From Rhodococcus sp. HNM0569 (GTDB lineage: Bacteria > Actinomycetota > Actinomycetes > Mycobacteriales > Mycobacteriaceae): a stretch of 64,000 bases of DNA. This document shows, piece by piece, positions 59,690-64,000 of the stretch. Position 1 is the stretch's first letter; the number at the start of each line of letters is the position of its first letter. The translations under genes were made by a program, and so were the position numbers. The DNA lies in assembly GCF_012726205.1 (NCBI RefSeq), contig NZ_JAASAE010000002.1, positions 310,001 through 374,000 of the forward strand. The letters run 5' to 3'. Under the pieces are notes generated by a model that searched no databases, had not been told where the DNA came from, and saw only the letters and a program-made list of their open reading frames with translations.

Positions 59690-59712
59690 TCCTCCGGAAA
59701 CAGGCCCGAAAC
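59686..59712. promoter_or_regulatory. GlnR-box-like sequence between nirB and nirD
   Basis: GTGAT (59686), GAAAC (59697) and GAAAC (59708) are each separated by 6 nt, resembling the GlnR a/b half-site spacing (GTnAC-N6-GAAAC). It straddles the nirB stop. Based on pattern only. Confidence 0.3.
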
Positions 59713-59776
59713 ACCGACCCGCAACCATGAACCGTGCAGCCGCACCGCGGTCTGCATCGTCCTCGAGGAGAAGCAC

Positions 59777-60184
59777 ATGACGGTAACGACGGAGTCTCCG
59801 AGCACGGCACCGCACCTGTCGGCAGCCGAGCGGGATCGCGACGGGTGGACCTCGGCGTGCGCGCTCAGCCGCCTGATCCCCGAACTGGGGGTCGCGGTGC
59901 TGCTCCCCGGCAATGTGCAGGTCGCGCTGTTCCTGCTCGCGAACGGCGACCTGCATGCCGTCGGCAACATCGACCCGTACGGGCGCGCGGCCGTCATGTC
60001 CCGAGGCATCGTGGGGGACCGTGGGGGCGAGCCGACCGTCGCGTCGCCGCTGCTCAAGCAGATCTTCTCGCTCGCCGACGGACGGTGTCTCGACGACCCG
60101 GGCACGCGCCTGCCGGTGTTCGACGTGCGGGTGTGGGGTGGCGTCGTGCAGGTGCGTGCACGATCGGACCGGGGCGGCGAATGA
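59777..60184 (+). CDS. nirD: Nitrite reductase small subunit NirD
   Basis: 135 residues. Rieske-like fold without the Cys/His ligands of true Rieske proteins: VAVLLPGNVQVALFLLANGD, HAVGNIDPYGRAAVMSRGIV, DVRVWGGVVQVR. It pairs with NirB. GAGGAGAAG precedes the ATG. Its TGA overlaps the next ATG (ATGA). Confidence 0.94.
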   Translation: MTVTTESPSTAPHLSAAERDRDGWTSACALSRLIPELGVAVLLPGNVQVALFLLANGDLHAVGNIDPYGRAAVMSRGIVGDRGGEPTVASPLLKQIFSLADGRCLDDPGTRLPVFDVRVWGGVVQVRARSDRGGE

Positions 60185-61332
60185 CGGCGACGCTCGCGGC
60201 GCCGCTGCTCGGCTACACCGTCGCGATCACCGCGTCGCGTCGCGCCGAGGAGTTCGCGACGTTGCTCGAGCGTCGCGGCGCAGCCGTCGTACAGGCGCCG
60301 GCGATCCGGATCATCCCCTTGGCCGACGACACGGAACTCGAACGCGTCACGCGCGAGATCGTCGCCGATCCGCCCGACATCGTCGTCGCGACCACCGGCA
60401 TCGGTTTTCGCGGTTGGATGGAAGCCGCCGACGGGTGGGGACTGGCCGAGACCCTGGGCAAGGCACTGGGGCAGACGCGGCTGCTGGCGCGTGGCCCCAA
60501 AGCCAAGGGCGCGATCCGTGCCGCCGACCTGCGGGAGGAGTGGTCGCCCGCCTCGGAGTCGTCGGCCGAGGTGCTCGATCACCTGCTCACCGAGGGCATC
60601 GAGGGGGTGCGCATCGCCGTCCAGTTGCACGGCGCGACCTCCGAGTGGGAGCCGGTCGCGGACTTCTGCGACGTCCTGCGGTGCGCGGGCGCGGTGGTGG
60701 TGCCCGTGCCCGTGTACCGCTGGACGCCGCCCGAGGACCTCGATCCGATCGACCGGCTGATCGACTCGATCCTCACGCGGTCGATCGACTGCGTCACGTT
60801 CACGAGCGCACCCGCCGTCGCCTCGATGCTCACGCGCGCGAAGGACACCGGTCGGCTCGACTCCCTCACGCACGCACTGCGCCGGCGGGTGCACGTCGCG
60901 TGTGTGGGTCCCGTCACCGCGGCGCCCTTCGGCGAGCTCGAGGTGCCCACCACGATGCCCAGCCGGTTCCGGCTCGGTGCGCTCGCGCGGCATGTCGCGG
61001 ACGAGCTGCCTCGTCGCGACCGCGTCTTCCGTGCGGGAGGGCACGACGTGAGCGTGCGTGGCTGCTGCGTCGTCGTCGACGGTGCGGCGAAACAGGTCTC
61101 GCCCGCGGGCATGTCGGTGATACGCACGCTCGCCGCGCGCCCCGGCCGCGTCGTGTCGCGTGAGGACCTGCTCGCGGTGCTGCCGGGTGGTGGCGACGAC
61201 ACGCATGCCGTCGAGACCGCGGTCGCGCGGTTGCGCACCGCGCTCGGGGCACCGAAAACCATTCAGACCGTGGTCAAGCGGGGCTACCGCCTCGCGCTCG
61301 ACCTCACCGACTGCGCAGAGGAACCGCGATGA
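60181..61332 (+). CDS. hemD: Uroporphyrinogen-III synthase fused to a winged-helix DNA-binding domain
   Basis: 383 residues. Residues 1-260 are a HemD domain (YTVAITASRRAEEFATLLER, TGIGFRGWMEAA, DCVTFTSAPAVASML). Residues 285-380 are an OmpR/PhoB-type wHTH (SPAGMSVIRTLAARPGRVVS, VETAVARLRTALG, VVKRGYRL). The fusion, like Rv0260c, may make the ring precursor of siroheme and also sense or regulate the cluster. Starts by ATGA overlap with nirD and overlaps cbiX the same way. Confidence 0.93.
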   Translation: MTATLAAPLLGYTVAITASRRAEEFATLLERRGAAVVQAPAIRIIPLADDTELERVTREIVADPPDIVVATTGIGFRGWMEAADGWGLAETLGKALGQTRLLARGPKAKGAIRAADLREEWSPASESSAEVLDHLLTEGIEGVRIAVQLHGATSEWEPVADFCDVLRCAGAVVVPVPVYRWTPPEDLDPIDRLIDSILTRSIDCVTFTSAPAVASMLTRAKDTGRLDSLTHALRRRVHVACVGPVTAAPFGELEVPTTMPSRFRLGALARHVADELPRRDRVFRAGGHDVSVRGCCVVVDGAAKQVSPAGMSVIRTLAARPGRVVSREDLLAVLPGGGDDTHAVETAVARLRTALGAPKTIQTVVKRGYRLALDLTDCAEEPR

Positions 61333-62027
61333 ACGAGAACCAGCATCAGCCCACGCTCGTGCTCGTCGCACACGGCACCCGGAGTCCAAGAGGGCTCGAC
61401 ACGATCGCGCGGATCGCCGCCGCGGTGTCCCGCGAGGTCGGCCCTACCCGCGTCGCGTTCGCCGACGTCCTCGGCCCGTCGCTGAGCGAGGTCCTCGACG
61501 AGGTCGACGGTCCCGTGATCGTCGTGCCCGCATTCCTCGCGTCGGGCTATCACGTGTACACCGACGTGCGCGAGGTCGTCGCCCGCACCGGCCGCCGCGA
61601 CGTCGTCGTGACGGACGCACTCGGCCCGGACGTCGCACTCGCGTCGTTGCTCACGGACCGGCTGCGCGCGGCAGGTCACGCCGACGGCGACGCGGTGGTG
61701 CTCGCCGCGGCGGGCTCGTCGGACCCTCGCGCGCTCGCCGACGTCGAACACGCGCGCGTCCTGCTCGCTCGCGAACTCGGCGTCGCGGTGTCGGTCGGCT
61801 ACGTCGCGGCGGGCGCGCCCCGCGTCCCGGACCTCGTCGCGGCCGTGCGTGAGCACGCGGGCGCTCGCGTGGCCGTCGCCTCGTACCTGTTGGCGCCGGG
61901 TCTGTTCCACGACCGCCTGCGCACGTGCGGCGCGGATGTCGTGGCCGACCCGCTCGGTGTGCACGACGTGGTGACCCGGCTCGTCGCCGCACGGTACCGT
62001 TCGGCGCGGGTGGCGGTGCACGCGTAG
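61329..62027 (+). CDS. cbiX: Sirohydrochlorin chelatase CbiX-type
   Basis: 232 residues, two similar halves. The N-terminal metal-binding His is in LVLVAHGTRSPRG, with further His in PAFLASGYHVYTDVREVV. CbiX/SirB-type chelatases insert iron (siroheme) or cobalt; beside nirBD ferrochelation is the likely role. The second half repeats the pattern (VLAAAGSSDPRALADVE) with the His lost. ATGA overlap with hemD. Confidence 0.92.
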   Translation: MNENQHQPTLVLVAHGTRSPRGLDTIARIAAAVSREVGPTRVAFADVLGPSLSEVLDEVDGPVIVVPAFLASGYHVYTDVREVVARTGRRDVVVTDALGPDVALASLLTDRLRAAGHADGDAVVLAAAGSSDPRALADVEHARVLLARELGVAVSVGYVAAGAPRVPDLVAAVREHAGARVAVASYLLAPGLFHDRLRTCGADVVADPLGVHDVVTRLVAARYRSARVAVHA

Positions 62028-62061
62028 CGGATTCGTCCCCGCGGCCGGACCGTGTGCCGAC

Positions 62062-63384
62062 TCATCGCAGACCGGCCACCACCTGCCGGGCCACGCGTTC
62101 GCCCGATTCGATCGCGCCCTCGATGTATCCCGCGTGCTCGCCCGCGGTTTCGGTGCCCGCCCAGTACAGCGTCTCGGCGAGCGGGTCCGACGGCAGTGGG
62201 AAGATCCCGGCGGCGGTGGTCGCGTCGGGTAGGGCCAGATAACCGCCGCCCACGTATTCGTCGAGTTGCCAGGATTTTTCGTGCCAACCGACGGGATCGA
62301 GGATCGCGGCGGAGTGGAGCGCAGCGCCGAGCCGTTCGAGCAGAGCGCGCTTGCGGGCCGTGGGGGTCATGGCGTCGAGCGTTCGGGCTTCCTTGCCGCC
62401 CACCAGGATGCACAGGTGGCCGGGGCCGTCCGGCGGCGAGGTGTCGAACACCGCGGCGCCCGGCTCGTCGAGCAGCATGTGCTCGGCCTCGGCCCGGCCT
62501 CTCCAGAAGGGTTCGCGGTAGACCGCCATCGCCTTGTACACCGATCCCATGTACATCTCGTGCTGCAGCCTCGCCAACCGGGGCGGCAGTGCGGGTTCGA
62601 AGGTCACCGCACCCAGAAGTGGTGGTGGGGGAACGCAGACGATCACCTTGTCCGCCCGGACGAGCACGGACGGCGACCGGACCGTGGCGCCGCGCTCGTC
62701 GTAGTCGATCGAGGTGACCGGAGTGTTCAGCAGTACGCGAGGAGCGAGTTCCGCGGCGAGCCGTTCGGTGAGCGTGCCGGCACCTTCGACGATCAGGGCG
62801 TCCTGCGCGCCGCCCCTGGTCGCCAGCATCGTGGAAATCCCGCCCTGATAGCGGGTCATGGCGGCGAACGCCCTCATCGAGATTCGGTCGAGGTCGGCGG
62901 TGGTCGCCACTGCGGCGATCACCTCGAGTAGGCGGCGGGCCGTGGCCGACGGGAACTTCCGGATCCACTCGTCGACCGTGAGCGTCGTCCATCCGCGGGG
63001 CTCCCGCACCTTCGTCTTGACCTCGAAGGCGAGCAGTGCGAGGTTGGCCACGACGGTTGCCGGCCGGATCGCGGAGAGCGCGCGGCCTTCGTACAGGATG
63101 ACAGGCCGTCTCGGAGTGTGCATCGGGTAGACGGTGGTCCCCAGCTCGGCGGCGAGCGCCTCGAACCGATGATGGCCGTGACCCACCCATTGTCCGCCGA
63201 GGTCGACACGCGAACCCAGTTCGGACGTCTCGGCGGTCATCCGCCCGCCGACGCGGGGCGCGGACTCGAGCACCAGCACCTCGATGTCCTCGCGTCGAAG
63301 CTCCCGAGCGGCGATCAGGCCGGCCATGCCTGCGCCGACGATCGCGACGGTGGTGCGCTGTGCGGTGCTCGATGGATGGTCCAC
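62062..63384 (-). CDS. Flavin monoamine oxidase-family protein
   Basis: 440 residues. FAD site VAIVGAGMAGLIAARELRRE, the second motif SAPRVGGRM, LGGQWVG, and the C-terminal LYWAGTETAGEHAGYIEGA that ends the FAD fold. It should oxidise an amine to an aldehyde/imine, giving H2O2; substrate unknown. The GTG at 63384 has AGGAG at good spacing; a TTG at 63390 abuts the same site. A TetR-type gene lies 87 nt upstream on the same strand and is the probable regulator. Confidence 0.93.
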   Translation of the reverse strand: MDHPSSTAQRTTVAIVGAGMAGLIAARELRREDIEVLVLESAPRVGGRMTAETSELGSRVDLGGQWVGHGHHRFEALAAELGTTVYPMHTPRRPVILYEGRALSAIRPATVVANLALLAFEVKTKVREPRGWTTLTVDEWIRKFPSATARRLLEVIAAVATTADLDRISMRAFAAMTRYQGGISTMLATRGGAQDALIVEGAGTLTERLAAELAPRVLLNTPVTSIDYDERGATVRSPSVLVRADKVIVCVPPPPLLGAVTFEPALPPRLARLQHEMYMGSVYKAMAVYREPFWRGRAEAEHMLLDEPGAAVFDTSPPDGPGHLCILVGGKEARTLDAMTPTARKRALLERLGAALHSAAILDPVGWHEKSWQLDEYVGGGYLALPDATTAAGIFPLPSDPLAETLYWAGTETAGEHAGYIEGAIESGERVARQVVAGLR

Positions 63385-63471
63385 GGGCAACTCCTGTCAT
63401 AAAAAGTCGGACAACCGTACGAAAGCTGGGTCGTGCGGGTGGGGAACCGCACCTGCCGGAGGCGGGTCCGT

Positions 63472-64000
63472 TCAGGCCCGACCGGACCGGCTCGGCATGC
63501 TTCGGGCCACCGGCTGTGGGTCGGCGTAGAGCACCAGCATGTCGAGGGCGTGGGTCAGATCGCGTCGGGCGCGTTCGGGATCGGGCTTGGCGACGTACTG
63601 CAGGATCAGGCCGTCGACCAGGGCGAGCGCCATACGACCGAGGGTGTCGAAGCCGGCCGCGCACCGCTCGCCTGCCGCCTGCGCCGCCTGTTCGCAGAAG
63701 CCGGTCACCACTGCGCTGTAGCGCTCGTACTGCAGGCGCGCGAGGTCGCCGTCGGACTCGCTCCGTAGCGAGTAGGTCATCAGTTCGTACTGCATCGTCT
63801 GCAGTCCGACGCGGTGCGACACCAGCTTGTCCCAGAAGCTCGCCACGCCGTGCCGCAGTGCGTGTTCGACGCCGCTGTCGACGCTGAGTTCGGCTCTCAG
63901 TGACGTGGAGATCTCCTCGATCACGGCCAGGATCACCGCGCGGAGGAGGCGGTCTTTGCTGGGGAAGACGTAATGCAGGGTTCCCAGGGGGATGCCCGCA
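63472..64000 (-). CDS. TetR-family regulator, 5' end beyond the window
   Basis: About 176 codons of the C-terminal part are present. The frame is open to the window edge and starts with AGIPLGTLHYVFPSKDRLL, the recognition-helix end of a TetR DNA-binding domain, so the first 35-45 residues are missing. The rest is a helical ligand domain. It reads toward the amine oxidase gene, which it may control. Confidence 0.88.
   Translation of the reverse strand, partial: AGIPLGTLHYVFPSKDRLLRAVILAVIEEISTSLRAELSVDSGVEHALRHGVASFWDKLVSHRVGLQTMQYELMTYSLRSESDGDLARLQYERYSAVVTGFCEQAAQAAGERCAAGFDTLGRMALALVDGLILQYVAKPDPERARRDLTHALDMLVLYADPQPVARSMPSRSGRA

Overview
The window is a 64 kb, very GC-rich actinobacterial chromosome segment. 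It encodes WhiB regulators, F420 biosynthesis (FbiA/FbiB), MtrAB-LpqB, PPE/EspG proteins, a wax-ester-synthase-like acyltransferase, the small ribosomal protein bL37 and many GTG starts. From 1 to about 53.56 kb, gene order follows the Mycobacterium tuberculosis block Rv3265c to Rv3205c (inverted), with small insertions and losses. I infer a member of the Mycobacteriales, most likely Rhodococcus or a near relative. I see no rRNA, tRNA, IS element, CRISPR array or prophage.

Layout. 1-2.4 kb: end of a rhamnosyltransferase, GDP-mannose pyrophosphorylase, SGNH hydrolase. 2.4-5.4 kb (minus): F420 operon fbiA-fbiB-NUDIX. 5.5-11 kb: whiB2 behind an exact LexA-type box, a zincin-like protein, DUF3499, phosphomannomutase, a TobH-like protein, manA. 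11-24 kb: amino-acid permease, ahcY, tmk, mtrA-mtrB-lpqB, comF-like, hpf, secA. 24-31 kb: lipid region with a HAD protein, a WS/DGAT-like acyltransferase, a ferredoxin-type reductase and two tandem DesA3-like desaturases, whose two transcription units share a palindromic operator. 31-38.3 kb: rsgA and aroA, SRAP peptidase, YbaK, sigH-rshA, bL37, a biotinylated mini-protein, the PdtaS-type kinase and whiB1. 38.6-53.6 kb: lipid kinase, phosphoglycerate-mutase-like phosphatase, ParA, an inserted island (HxlR regulator, flavodoxin-fold oxidoreductase, EspG, PPE-like protein), a beta-propeller protein, a DEAD-box helicase, a ferritin-like protein, DUF3107, TetR, DUF3152, MoeZ and a TIGR02569 protein.

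At about 53.6 kb colinearity ends. A GntR/FCD regulator faces an MFS exporter. Then comes a one-direction nitrate/nitrite assimilation cluster: narK, nirB, nirD, a HemD-response-regulator fusion and a sirohydrochlorin chelatase, so nitrite reductase and the enzymes for its siroheme cofactor are made together. The window closes with a flavin amine oxidase and a truncated TetR regulator.

The main regulatory observations are the LexA-type box at whiB2; the palindrome ACCTACGGTACCGTAGGT at the reductase-desaturase unit and a degenerate copy at the second desaturase; a SigH-type promoter and a second, longer translational start for sigH; tandem palindromic repeats in the whiB1 leader; a GlnR-like box in the nirB-nirD gap; many probable leaderless transcripts with TANNNT hexamers about 6-8 nt before the start codon; and two probable CTG start codons (rsgA, rhlE).
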